From NCBI GenBank assembly GCA_019649035.1, contig BMAT01001291.1, positions 180,501-213,149 of the forward strand: a stretch of DNA of 32,649 bases. Reading direction: 5' to 3'. Made by a program: the position numbers and the translations under genes. Source of the stretch: Elysia marginata (Eukaryota > Mollusca > Gastropoda > Plakobranchidae). This document shows, one piece after another, positions 20,420 to 32,649 of the stretch (its first letter is position 1; each line of letters opens with the position of its first letter). The notes beneath the pieces were generated by a model. The model was given only the letters and a program-made list of their open reading frames with translations. It was not told the DNA's origin and searched no databases.

Positions 20420-21815
20420 ACTGATTATCCATAAATGCAGACAATGGTATTAGATAACACACTCATAGCGACTGAAAAGTGTTTCTTTTTCACGAAAAAG
20501 TAAAAGTAAACACGGGACAATTTCGCATGGAAATCAAGCCCTTTTCAAATGGCGTGTGTAAATTACAAGCTATTGGTTAAATTTGATAACTCTTATCAAG
20601 ATTCAGTGTGGATACAGTTTAAGGGCATTCTGTCTGACTTTTGTTTCATTTATCCACCCATGACATTGCTAGGCATTTTCAGTTTTTATACAGAGAGAAA
20701 AAGTGTATCCGAGTACAGACATAGACAATTTTGGTCAAAGAAACATAGGCGAGCCTAGAACAATTGCGGAGAGTCGAATAGGACGATGATCTTACAAAAG
20801 GACTTGGAATAACATTAACGGACCAGTTCTTCTACGGTGGTTACAGCGAACCGGAGGCATCAAGTTCAGAGTTAACAGAGCTGGCAATAAGCACCATAGC
20901 CAGGATCTAGCCCAAAGCGAAAAGAGTTCAAATGTTATCTTTAACTTAATAAAGTTCTAACCGTTAGTACTCATTGTTTAACCAGTCATAGAAACAAAAC
21001 CCAAACAATCATGTTCATCGATAATAGTGTTTTGCTATGGGTATCAACTATTGCGGCAGATCTTTACTTTATCTAAAATGAATTCTAGTCGCACAATAGG
21101 CGCATTCCATGCAGTTTCTGCAGAAACATCAAACAGAATAGAGGAAAAATAACAATTAAGAAATACATAATTTTGATAAAGTCTATTATAGAAAGGCGGG
21201 CAGCCTGCCATTGAAGTAATTTTACAGCAACTTTAACCACTGATAGAAGAAAGCTTAAGAAAAATTGAACCAAGGAGCTTGGTATTTCACCAAGATTTAA
21301 AGATAATCCTTTCAAAGAGGGTTCCGCAATTGCGCTACACTTGAAGGTATGGGGCAATAGAACTTTCAGTTGCAAAAAATCTAAACTGTGAAAAAAATGT
21401 GCGCCCGCATCCTCGTTTGTGAGATTTAAATCTCTTCGGCACTTCTTCACTAGGTTTTTCGATCTTATTTTTCGTCCTCTCTCAAGTGTGCGTCCCCGGC
21501 TACCTGTCCGGAATAATAACATACAGCGTATATATGACATTCTTGGTACAAAAAAAAAAGTTTTTAAAAAAATGCAAGAAAATCGTATGTTTTAGGGTTT
21601 TTAACACGAGCACATTAAAGTTTGGTTTTGACTGTGGCGAAGTATCATGTATTTATTGTTATTTCTCTAAAGAAAGATTAACAGTCTAAGTAAAATGTAA
21701 CATGACCTCTCTCCTTCCTTTCCCACTCTACGTTTCTCTAATTTTTATATTCAGGTTTTCTTTTCAATAAAATGGTCAATATTTTTATGATGCAGTACCT
21801 TCTTTTACCACTCTA
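20420..21815. other. No gene seen
   Basis: AT-rich DNA. The longest frame (minus strand, 21540-21085) has no recognisable domain and no repeat ends nearby, so I do not call it a gene. Confidence 0.45.
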
Positions 21816-21819
21816 CACC

Positions 21820-21838
21820 CTCTCTCTCTCTCTCTCTC
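21820..21838. repeat. Short (CT)n microsatellite
   Basis: About nine CT units at the end of a wider CT-rich stretch. Confidence 0.8.
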
Positions 21839-21839
21839 G

Positions 21840-24555
21840 CCTTTTAGTTCACTTGGAAGCCTAGACTACAGACAAAAGTCCTCTATTATGTCCTATTCTA
21901 TGTCATCCCTTCCAGGCTTCCAGCTCTTTCAGAGTCATCTTTGCAGTGGATATATCGCAGCCTCTGTTTATCTCCCTCACTCCACTCTTGGCCTCCCTCT
22001 CTAGCTCTGCGACCGTTCCCGTTGCGGTTATACAACAGACTATTTATCGTTGCACTCTGTTACGGTTCCCTCAAAATGTGACTGATCTATCTCTAATTCC
22101 ATTCGCTTTTCATTTGTTGATTTTCCTTTAATCTCTCGTACAAGTCCAAGATATCCTTAGAATCTGTGTTTTATTTTTGTTTATCTTCGATCCTAGATTT
22201 TCCCAAGTTGTGTTCAGGATGGCGGCTTCTTCTTTTATTTGTTGGTGCGTTTTATTCAATGATTGTCATAACGAACTGAAAATTCATCCTTTTTTACTAT
22301 AGATCATCATAATATTTCCTTCTGTAAAAAGCCATGTTTTATTCTCACTGATTCTTGTCAATATTTTCTGTGCTTTTCAAAGTAGCTTCATTATTTAATC
22401 TCGATATGAAAATGTGAATAGACCGCAGATGCCAGGGCTTCTTAGTACTATATGACCACCAGCGATGGCGTAAATGAGACGTACATACGCCTAAAAGGAT
22501 CACTAATGACAAAGACCTCTATGATGCAAGCTGCATAATCTGTGAAGACCAATACAAAACCAGGGATTTATAAGTCCAAAGCCTCACACCAGTGGAAGGG
22601 TTAGATAGCATCTCCCGTCGCTCTGTGCCCAAAATTACCCCGTAATTTTCCTGTGCGAGAACAAACCAATAAACCTCGCCGGGGATCTCTTATAAACACT
22701 CTAGCCTGATGCAACAACGACAACACGGGTAACCATTTCTCTGTATGGCGCACCCCATTACAGCAAAACGTGGCGACTTTCTTGTCGCTGATGTATCCAT
22801 GAATAGTTATAATGTCGCTCCCCAGGAGGATGGTTAGCCGGCGCTCCGAGCTGTCAGGGGGGCGGCGGGTGTTCAAACACGAAGGTGAACCAAACAGGCG
22901 ATTTAGAGAGTGATTTACTCACATAGAGAACATTAAGCACACTGGCCGTTCACAATTTGTCTTCCGTGACTACTGGGGTTTCATAAACTCTTATGGATTT
23001 CATTTCTTGCCTAATATTATTACATGTGTAGCTTATTCGAAACACAACCTGCACGTGTAAGTCCATTAGAGCAAGATTTTTACAAATAAAACGAATTAGA
23101 TAATTCATTGCATGTGTTTGTTAGAAGACTGCAAAAAAAGGAACCTTTGGGTTATGCCATAGGCATAACATTGACAGTTACGCACAAATAAGCTACTTTA
23201 ATTAACCAATGCTTCAAACATTAATTTTTAGATGCGCAGTAATTATTCTTGTTGTTTATACTCGGAAAACAGTTTAGGTAGAAAATGTTCAAGCAAAGGT
23301 TAATATTTTTGTGCGAGTTTGATGACACGAAAATGATTGCAAACGTCCTACATCCAAGATTAGCATAGTTCATTATTCCCTAACATTGAGTTATATACAT
23401 GAAAGAAAATGGCGCTATAAATAAGTTCAAAAGATGCGCGATACCCGACAGTCTTACACTAAATCACGTGACATTTTTGGAAAGACAGTTGCCGCCAAGC
23501 TTTATGGGTCAGGCTAATTATGAAGGATAAAACCCACAGCTTCTATCAAAGAAACCCTAGAGTCTCAAATAGCTAACCCACACTTTAAAAGCAATCCGTT
23601 TAAATTTAAGTGAACATAAATCGCTTGCAATGTTTCTCAGCTCACATATTTAATCGGTTGGTTGTTCGGCTTTCTGAGAAATCCCCTAGTCCAGCTGTGA
23701 GATGGTCGCACCATTGGCCGCTGTGAAGACCTACAGGATCCACCGCCCGCCTTCTACTACAGTATCAACATTGATTGTCTCAAGCAAGTCATCTGTGGAC
23801 AAGCGGCACCTTTGACCATGCATTAACGACATTAGTGTGACAGCTCGCCCCTGGACGCAAGCCAAAGTCCTCAATGTGTAGGCCTACTAATTTATTCTAT
23901 GGGACTTTCTCAAACTTAACTTCTTTTCCTTTGCTTCGAGAAAATTTATTAGACCCTTGTACTGTTGTACGCGATGTGGTACACTTATTCATGACATAAC
24001 AAAACATGCAATACAATAATAAGACGGTCGCACCGTTGCTCGGAAACTTTGTATAGCGCAAGGTGAGGGACACAGAGTTGGAAGAGTTTGTTTATCAACT
24101 TCAGAGCTAGATCATTGCAATCTGTAAAATGATTATGGAATTTTATTTCTGATATACTGGTACGATGGATAAGATATTAGCAACGTACATAAGTTTAGCA
24201 TACTGTCTCACCGTCAATCTGTATAACTGTAAAATTCATTACAAAAGATCTTTGTTGTAGTAAATGAGGCAACATTTTTTTTTAGAAATCCCAAATAAAG
24301 GGCAAAACAAATTGCTTTGTTTTTTAAGTCCAAACAAACTCATTTATTACTTTTCATCATACGAATAGATAACAATGGTGGCGCTTATTACCATTGGCTA
24401 TTTTTATAGTTTCTTGTTTCTTTGTAATGAGATATCTCACAGCTGAGGCTGTAATGAAACCCGTCTCCCATAACATTAATCTCTAGCGGTATAGTGGGAG
24501 CCAAATTATTATAATTTTTTATCATATTTTGTAAGCCTGGCAATCTAAGTTATGA
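21840..24555. other. No gene seen; one GC-richer patch
   Basis: Mostly AT-rich. A GC-richer patch at about 22590-22890 has an open minus-strand frame of 91 codons without recognisable domains; it may be an unidentified interspersed repeat. A small perfect hairpin lies at 23151-23169. Confidence 0.4.
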
Positions 24556-24559
24556 AAAT

Positions 24560-24860
24560 GAGCATGGAGTACTAAGTAGGCTAAACTGTACCGTCCTCTT
24601 TTCAGCATAGAAGTAAAGTTTCCATTGGTAACCTCGCGGAAGGTAAAATGACCTAAACAGTTCAGTATTCAAGTACCCACACCCAGGTCGTTTAAGTGTT
24701 TGGATAGGGAAATTAGTCACAGCAGACGCCGACAAAACTGACCAAGGTCCGGTTTGCATCATAGTGCATTGCTGTCCGAGTGTCCACTGCCTGGTTTGAC
24801 ACCCGCGACCGCCACATAACACAGCGGGTGGCAGCATCCCCGTGACATCGGCCTGTGTGA
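24560..24860 (-). mobile_element. Possible old tRNA-derived SINE, minus strand
   Basis: On the minus strand, GGTCGCGGGTGTCAAACC (about 24810-24793) resembles a decayed B box (GGTTCGAAACC type). A plausible A-box relic, TCACGGGGATGC, lies about 35 bases before it. The body contains CCTGGGTGTGGGTACTTG, similar in style to the GGGTACCTGG motif of the SINE at 16.9 kb. The open frame across it is probably accidental. The evidence is thin. Confidence 0.3.
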
Positions 24861-24864
24861 ATGG

Positions 24865-25505
24865 ACAAGAGCATACAGTAACATTTTTTGTAGATAATGA
24901 GAGTAACAAACCTACTAGCCTACATTATGGCTACACAGGTTGTTGTGTTTATTGGCTGAAATTTGTGGTTTTTTTTTTTACAAATGTTACAAACATTACA
25001 ACAAACAGTGGTCATTTGAATTAATGAAGAAACTAGTTCTTACTTTATTAAATAAACATTTTGTGTGCTCTGCGTTTTAAAAAATCTGCTTCCCTTTCTT
25101 TGGTATTTTTACTTTTATTACTACGAAACAATAGTGCAATTTGAAGTTCATGTAATATGAGAGGTAGTTGCAATAGTGATTTTAGTATTAATGAAAATCG
25201 TGACAGAAGCACCTAAAGGAAATTAAAGTTGTTATTGTAATGGTTGTGGTAGTATAACTGTTGCAGTTCAGCAGCGATAGAAGTAGCAGTAGCGATGGTG
25301 GGTATAACTAGTGTAGGTAGTCGCAGTAGTCATGGAGTAGCATTACATTGTGCTAGCTATGGTCTGTGCTGTGGCTAACATTTTGATGTATATCGCTTTA
25401 CAGACGCAATATTTTACTTGATTACATTATATCACACCAGTTGAAGACGTAAACGATACATAATAGACGATGGCAGAAAAAGCGGAATTTCCGCCCATCT
25501 TTTCA
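24865..25505. other. No gene seen
   Basis: AT-rich DNA with a loose GTAG/GCAG-rich stretch near 25245-25340; no coding signal. Confidence 0.45.
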
Positions 25506-25510
25506 TCTGT

Positions 25511-25635
25511 GATATAGGTCTCGTCACCCTTGATCTACTTACTGGACCCACTGATATAGGTCTCAACACCCTTGATCTACTAACTGGTCTCTACAATATA
25601 GGTATGACACCCTTGATCTACTAACTGGACCCTGT
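25511..25635. repeat. Three-copy 42-bp tandem repeat (minisatellite)
   Basis: The units are 25511-25552, 25553-25594 and 25595-25635. Each starts GATATAGGT or AATATAGGT and contains CACCCTTGATCTACT followed by ACTGG. A partial fourth unit (GATATATG) starts at 25636. The copies are about 80-90% alike by eye. Confidence 0.85.
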
Positions 25636-25644
25636 GATATATGC

Positions 25645-27420
25645 GGACGTGCCATTACGTTTACTAGCTCGACAGTGTCAATGTTACTTGTAAATGACTG
25701 CACTAAGCGCAATTTTTTTTCGCCGGTCACTTACCAGTACCGGTACTTGAGATCGCGTCCTACTGTCTAGTTGTTATTATAGTGGTCATGACGCTTTAAC
25801 CTAATTCATGTACTGTGTGATTCTTTACCATAGGAATATCCTGACAGCATCTACAATGTTTTGTTAATGTTTTATATCTCTGACTGGGATGACCAGGGGT
25901 TAGGAAGTGAAAGCATTAAAAAAAAGTTTATATGATGAAAAAGGAAAGCTCTGAGTAGACTGCAATGTATCATCTAATTGTCAGAAGCACTGATTTCATC
26001 TGTCCCCACCAGCCTCTTAGAGAATCTTTAAAACAGCGCAATAAAATGAGGGAAATCTTGGTATTTCAAATTGACTTTGAGCGCTATTTGATCCCTGTAA
26101 TCATTAGGAAAGTAAATTTTTTTTATCCATCTTTTACTCAAATTTCTTCTTTTACTTGCGCAACCTCTTCTTGAGCTGAATCATTCAAAATGAAACACAC
26201 GCAGATGGCAAACAGTTTGTGGACAAAGGGCGACTTAGTAAGCTTAAAAAGGCATAAATAAGACGTTGGCCATGGTTCTAGTGTTACGGACACGGTAACG
26301 CCCCCGAGACGTCCCTCACTAGGAAAGATGCCCATTAACAAGTTCTGGGGAATTTGTTAGGTGGGATTTCACGTTAACAGGGGTGTTAGAGACAGCTTTG
26401 TCAAGCCGGTGCTATTGCTTGTTTTGCGATAAATGAGAGGCATTAGGTCTCTGCTCCTGACAGACGATATAACACAATACCCCATTGCAAGCTTATTGGA
26501 AATGAAACCTGATAGCTAATTGTTTTTTATGGTTTATTTCTAGAAGAGAATCTCTAGGAGGACATGCAAAAATATTATTATTAGAAACAGAGGATGACAT
26601 AAAAATCAAATACACATGTGATCACCTTCAACTGTCCTAAAGAAAGAAAGTTGTTATCAAGTTTTTGTTCTAACTCGCGACATTATTTTTGCACTAAAGA
26701 AAAAAGCATAGAATAAGGATTTAACTTGTATTTTTATTACCCACTCTTTACAAATTAATTTGTAGGATGTGGCACGGAGAGAAGATGTACAGGTGCACTA
26801 AGTAAAATTTATTATATTAATGCATGGGTTGCTGTAAATTTTGTTTCTGTTTTGGGCCATCATAATTGAGTCATTTGACAGAGCGAGATGTTTGTTGCTC
26901 CTGCTCACTAAAAAGTGAGACTGGGGTATCCACCGTGGGATATTACAGCCTCTGTTTGACGTGTGGACGCCTGAAAGTATTGTGCTGGTATGTCACGCCG
27001 CATCCCTGACACTGATGGAGTGGTAACCTGGAGGACGGCATCGGATCCAGCCCCAGCCGGCAGAAGGCAACGGGAACTTGGCACCCCGCGAAGAAGATCA
27101 GACTTGCAGCTCCTCTTATGGGGAACGTCTCTGATGTCAGACATTGTCTCGGGCCTATTGGGGTTACCCGAATGGTAAAATGTTGCCCATTACGTTTGAC
27201 ATTTTTGGCGACACCTGTTTTTTTGTTTGACGGGGTAGCAAGGATGCCTCCGATTCAGAAACCTTGTAGGACACACGTACCTCGTAATTGGGGGATGACA
27301 CAGAACTACAGGCAAGGTAAGCTGAGAGAAGTGGAGGAGAAGAAAATGTATCATCTGTGTGGTAATGAGACTGACAGACATTTATGTACATAAATGTAGT
27401 TTTAGAAATAAAACCTTTTC
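25645..27420. other. No gene seen; one GC-richer patch
   Basis: AT-rich except about 26915-27180. That patch is GC-richer and looks like part of an interspersed repeat (GGCATCGGATCCAGCC region, open on both strands), but I cannot assign it. A 12-base palindrome AGTACCGGTACT lies at about 25736-25747. Confidence 0.4.
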
Positions 27421-27554
27421 TGAACTACAAGGACCACACACACACACCTAGATACCCAGTTAGCACCTTCTTGATCTCATAACTGATAATGTTATTAATT
27501 CACACCTTTGTCTTGCATCTGCCTACAACTTGTTCTCAACATCCTTCACATACT

Positions 27555-27670
27555 CACTCTGTATATGTGTGTGTCTCTCTCTTTGCATGCTGCCTCTCTA
27601 TCTTTCTTTCTTTATATATTCCCGGTTTCTTCTTCTGTCTGCCTGTCTGTCTGCCTGTTTTTGTGTCGCC
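27555..27670. repeat. CT/TCTG-rich low-complexity tract
   Basis: Degenerate CTCT, TTTC and CTGTCTGC units; open frames here are Ser/Leu/Cys-rich because of the composition. Confidence 0.65.
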
Positions 27671-27749
27671 ATAATTGCTGTTCGTTCTTTCGTCAATATG
27701 TCTGTTGTATCATTGACTCTTTTTCTCCCTTTTCTATCTCTTTCTCAGT

Positions 27750-30700
27750 TTTAGATTGAAGTAAACAAAAATAAATATTTGACTTACACCTTTGAAATAC
27801 CAACCGATAAAAGTTGAAAACCTGAATATCTTTTTTTTTATTAATGAAAGAAAAAAAATTAAGATCGAATGCCTTTGACGCGGTCTAGTTTTCCTTACTA
27901 ATATAATATGTAGTACAGGTAGAAGGTATTAGTTTCATCTAAAATGCACTTTGAGACTCCTTGGAAATTCATATGTGATCAGCTACTTGTTTGTCTTTTG
28001 TCATCGAAATTCGAACAGCTTTAAACAGTATCTGCGCATACATAAACAAAACCCAACTTATTATCTAAACATAAAAAATGAATTTTGTCATTCTACTTGA
28101 TATTACATGCAGATGATCATATTAATTGCGTGTCTAGTATTCATAAAAGATTTGCATGGACCAAACAGCAGGAATGGGGAAATGGCGATATCTACAAAAT
28201 AATCCTTTTAAACGATCCAGTTGTAATAAAGCAAACTTGAAAATACTGTTGCTAAGGTAAAGGAAAAAAACCTTACTTGTCTTAATCTACGGTACCTTTT
28301 TTATCACACATGTTTGTTTCGGACAAAAGGCAACTTTAAAATACACCCACTTTAAGTTCTTTAGTGTGAAAACCTTTCCACCACGTGATGACAAAAACAT
28401 TTTTTTAAATTATCCAACTTCGGTCTTAAAGTCAGCTCAAATATCACCTTTTCCTGAAATCCCAACCGTCTTTCACAACCATTCTCATTTTACTAAATAC
28501 AACTTTTGATGTCCATTTTATATTATTCATAATAATTCATACACCTGGTATTCGGGTGGCTAGTAGAAAGTTCTTAGAAACACTTCGCATATGCAAAAAC
28601 GATTTTGTGTAGCATAACACATTTATTCCCTCACTAAAAATGTGAGCTCTGTGAGGTACTGTCAATGGTACAACCAACAATTTACTTTGAAATGAAAAGG
28701 TGAGTTTTGCCCAATCCAAGAGAAGCTGTGACGAAGGTGCCCCCCTCAGACACACAAACACGCGCGTAAAAACTCTCCCCTACAAACAGACACGCGCTAA
28801 GACTCATTCGCAAGCTCACGTCGACTTTATGAGCCTCAGTATAGAAAACAATCAGCTCAACTCACTTGTATGTTGACGCGCTTGTCAATGATCTCATTGT
28901 GAGGCTGATTTGTTCCAAGGGCTGGATTAATTATTCTTAAGTGGGACAAATATTAGCCTTTCTATTACAGACTTCCCCACGACGGGGTCTGGCCAGTGCC
29001 CGCCCAGGAAATATCCATCGATTGTTGAAGGGGCAGACAGCAGTACAGGACAAGTAAAGGGTTTTACTGACAAGCAGTCTAAGTCGCAATAAGCACAAGC
29101 AATAAAATTTACTTTTTTTTTTGCCTAAAAACCAGGAATGATGAATTTAAAGTAGGCAAAAGTAAAAATTTGTCTGGTCATAAGCGGCGGATGTGAAGAA
29201 ATGATAATACACAAATAAAAACTGCAATAGTTAAAGTATACATGTACATATAGTATTTCAAAGAAAATTTATGGCTTCAAAATATTCGGAGAAAAGTCCC
29301 AGGAGCTCAGATCAGACATGATATAGGGCTATGGTGGATTGTTTCTCGTGTTGGGAGAGAGCCACACCACCAAGAAGATGTTTAACACTTGATTTTACTC
29401 TTTCCATGATATTGCTGTACTTTCTATATTTTGCTGCGTGAACCAAAGACTGGATTTGGATTCTCAAGTGTGAGAGTAACATTAGGGCCAAGATCAAATG
29501 CACACTAAAAGTTTTTTTAAAATAAAACAAAAATTGATCAACGACAATTAAAGAAACCAACAACCAAACGCTACACTGGAGAACTTTTGATTCGTATTCT
29601 TATGTGTGATTGCGTGTTTTATTTGCGCTGGAATTCATTGTGATGCCTGACCAGACAACATCACATCGTCCAAGACAGTCTGTGAGGTTGGTTAACTATT
29701 GGTTACAATAACAGCATTGTCAGGACACAGAAGTCTTTGCGACGAAGTCGCCAGAAATTAGGAAACGAATTCTGAGTCTGCTTGTGACTTCAGAACACAG
29801 TAAATGTGATGAGAAGTTCTTGCCTATACTGATGGATGTCTTGCAAAGCTTAGCTCAAAATCTGTTCGCGCTCTTCATAGACGTAAGTGTCTCCTCTCTT
29901 GTTAGGATAGTTAATATTTGTATCGCTACCGAATACTCTTTCTATCAATTAGTAATGGTCTATATTCTCAAAGTTTTGTTATGTATTTTGACTTTAAATC
30001 TAGCATTGCTGAATATTGTTTTATGGCTTCTGCTTTGGAGGTAGATCTAGACATCGTCTTGATATTCATTCTAAAAGTTAATGCTGAAGGGAACAGGAGA
30101 TATTACCAAATTCGTTTGACTACCACAGTGATACTAAAGCACAATCATGTATTTTGTAGTTGGGCCAAAAAACGGTCTTCTTCATGTTTTCATATATATA
30201 GAAGACTGTAATAGGTGGACACTCTTTACTCTAAGGTACTCTAATAAACTTTTCTGATATTCTGACTGTATTTACATGTATTATTTTTACCAGGTCTACA
30301 TGATTATACTGTTGCCATTGCCATCGAAACCAAAGAATGAAACACATCATGTCCATGGCAGGGCGGTTGGATGCGAAACCACGATATTTGGTAGTTTTTT
30401 GTCTTATGATTTCTACAGGCACTTTAGATTAAACATTGCAAAATCCTGAAATGTTGACAGCGTTTTCCAATGAGAATTCTATCAATGGATATCTGTTAAA
30501 CTTTTTACTCCTATAAAATTAGTATTTCCTTATTGTATCAGATGTTGCAGTAAAACATGTTTGTTCCTCTCTTCTCTATGAATTGTTAGTTCCATGGTGG
30601 TAGTGAGTTGTGTTATTACTTAAGGTGTTTAGCTTTTTCTTTATGTTCGCAGCAATTTTTAGTTAACAGAAAATCTCATATTGTCGAGATATTTTCCAAA

Positions 30701-31985
30701 GACCGTTAGAATTTTCTATCGTAGTAAGTTTCGCGATCTTTTTGTCAACGTTGCTGATTTCCAAAAGACCTCTGTCGAGATTAGTGTTGTCAACTCCTGA
30801 TAAACCTAAGAATCTTGCGAAACAGCAACAAGTTATAACATAATTATACTTATATTATGTTAGATTGCAACGCGATTTTTACCCAACATAGCAAATGTAA
30901 ATAAACCAATTCCACCGTTTTCATTGTGTCAATGAAGTTGAGGAGTATTGTGACAATTAAATAGCTTTTTTGTTGTCAAACATGTGTTCATGCAAAAGGC
31001 CGGACAAAAACAATTACAAACACGCACCACAGAACGAAGTTCTCTTTCCTGTGGTCCATTATGGCACTTGAGACGCATGAAAACCACGTCAACTCCATTC
31101 AAGGAGTCCATAATCCACAGTGTTGACTCTTTGCCCAAGATGAAGAGCGCGGACAGTGAAAACGCAACACCGTGCCAAAACACTGTCACAGTATAGAACC
31201 AACAGAACCAACATTAGGCCTAGCAGAGAAAAAGGCCATTATCTAGGCCTCGTGTCGAGTCAGTGAATGCTCACACGGCCAGTTTGTGATACTGCTAGAA
31301 CACTAAAGTTAATGAATTTGATAAGTTTTAGCTCCTTTCCGCTATGCTTACAAAAGAAGAACTGATAACACTACACGGATACATTGTTTTCCAGACAAGC
31401 TGCTTGGTTTTTAAAAGTAAAAAGCACTTTATTGGTACTTTGTAAAAAGACCTATTCATGTTAAGTATGAAAGGCATTGAAAGCAAATCGCGCATAGTAG
31501 AGGAGAGGAATAACGGAGTTAAGACAAATACATTTAAGTACAAATTCGTTGAAATCGAAACGTTTAAATAAAAAAGTTTTCTTGGAACACAAATCCCCAC
31601 AGACACAACCGTTTGCAATCTTTAACTGGAGGTCTTGTGTACTTTCGTAGAAATGCACTAAATTGCTTTGTTTTTAACGCTCAAAGAAAATGCAAAATAA
31701 AAATATGAATCCAAAACTAGTTAACATGTATTGTGTAACAATACCATTGTTGCCTATTTTGTCTATGTTATTGGGAATACATTGTTTCCGTGTACATACC
31801 TGTGACTATTAGATATGCATGATGCTAACATCATTTTCTTCAAACATTGGTAAGTTGAAGCTTTTTACTGTTTACTCAAGAAACCACTTCATAAAGTTAT
31901 TTAAAGAAAAAAATGTGACCCTACAACTGCAACAAGCAAAGTGTAGTTTCTATCAGACTTAATGAGGGAGAGAGAGAAATAAAGA
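27750..31985. other. No gene seen
   Basis: A long AT-rich stretch. Frames of 60-97 codons occur (for example near 28537-28761, 29784-30211, 30929-31196 and 31328-31618), but none has a recognisable domain, splice context or conserved-looking composition. No tRNA-like promoter boxes or inverted-repeat ends were found by eye. Confidence 0.45.
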
Positions 31986-31992
31986 TAAAGAG

Positions 31993-32036
<44 letters not shown>
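31993..32036. repeat. (GA)n microsatellite
   Basis: About twenty pure GA units preceded by a degenerate GA/GATAAA shoulder from about 31964. Confidence 0.92.
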
Positions 32037-32038
<2 letters not shown>

Positions 32039-32039
32039 A

Positions 32040-32649
32040 AGCACTGATAGCGCCAAACTGAAGGAAACACACGCGCCCAGAGCTGAGTGTCGCCGCGTGT
32101 GCTTTATTGAAACTACTCTATTGTGATTTCGCTGGACGTGCCTTTTCTGTGGCAGTCCAATCAAGCCCAATCAACGGTAAACATAAACTTAATGCCAGAC
32201 CGTCGGCCACACTAGGCTAATGCCACTAATCGTGAGCGTGCGTCTAAAAATGTCCCTTTCAAAATAGAAAAGAGTAAAAAACATCACAGTGAGCACCACA
32301 AGTTGGGCATCACTGAGTCCCACTTAGTGCCACCACTGTGACGGTGAGAGCTTGTTTACCCATCGTTTCTAATCTAAGAGCCTGTGTTGATTCACGTCGA
32401 TTAAACTTCAAATTTGGTATTCATGGGAACATAGATTATGTTTCCTTTTATCTGATTTCACTTACGTAGAAATTAGACCTCGCAAGTCGAAAGGAAACAG
32501 CCCATTTTAGTTAACGCTCTTTTCCCTTCCATCTTTTATCCTCTCCATTCGAGAGAGAATGATCAGAGAACGTTTTGAACAGGTTCCGGTTATGAAAGTT
32601 GAGAACATTGCCCTGGTACTTTATCTTTATCTAAAGGGTGGGGATTGGG
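32040..32649. other. No gene seen
   Basis: Moderate GC near 32060-32160, then AT-rich; nothing recognisable up to the window end. Confidence 0.4.

Noticed and set aside
20109..20462. Minus-strand frame with unknown residues in the middle
   Set aside because: It is read through an assembly gap inside a GATA repeat.
21085..21540. 151-codon minus-strand frame as a gene
   Set aside because: No recognisable domain, no splice or start context and ordinary AT-rich composition; this length arises by chance in a window of this size.
25511..25640. CRISPR array
   Set aside because: The units are directly abutting 42-bp tandem copies, with no repeat-spacer alternation.

Overview
The window looks like a gene-poor stretch of an invertebrate nuclear genome. 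A gastropod mollusc, probably heterobranch, is my best guess. The grounds are AT-rich sequence, one spliced coding exon, dense di-, tri- and tetranucleotide microsatellites, tRNA-derived SINEs, decayed LINEs, small inverted-repeat transposons, and many TCTAGA/AGATCTAGA words that I associate with heterobranch genomes. The taxon call is inference from composition and memory. Nothing suggests bacterial, organellar or viral DNA.

The only convincing host gene is on the minus strand. Its first coding exon runs from an ATG at 3193 to a splice donor at 2241/2240 and encodes 317 residues. It has an N-terminal EH1-like (Groucho/TLE-binding) motif, a long Arg/Glu-rich segment, and Ala/Gly and Ser/Asn tracts, and it stops just after a His/Tyr-rich segment. 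This suggests a transcription factor whose DNA-binding domain (I suspect a homeodomain) lies in later exons beyond position 1. The apparent poly-His continuation after 2241 is intronic (GAT)n repeat. Upstream on the gene's 5' side are a TCTAGA-rich block (3.4-5.6 kb) and two GC-richer patches with CCAAT and GC-box sites (about 4.1 and 5.75-6.4 kb), which are plausible promoter or enhancer DNA.

From 6.4 kb to the end I see no intact gene. The region holds a duplicated triplet microsatellite (7.56-7.97 kb), a fairly intact SINE next to a CT repeat (9.17-9.47 kb), a decayed LINE on the minus strand (9.86-10.45 kb), and a 200-bp MITE with TTA target duplications (13.07-13.28 kb). It also holds a second, longer inverted-repeat element (about 13.42-13.97 kb), SINE relics (16.84-17.1, 17.44-17.77 and possibly 24.56-24.86 kb), and a second decayed LINE on the plus strand (17.89-18.22 kb). 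A GATA repeat contains an assembly gap whose two flanks repeat each other (20.14-20.41 kb), and there is a three-copy 42-bp minisatellite (25.51-25.64 kb). The remainder is AT-rich DNA in which I recognise nothing.

I do not see a previously undescribed multi-gene system. The most useful leads are the EH1 plus Arg/Glu-rich exon architecture, the regulatory-looking upstream block, the two adjacent inverted-repeat transposons and the suspicious gap.
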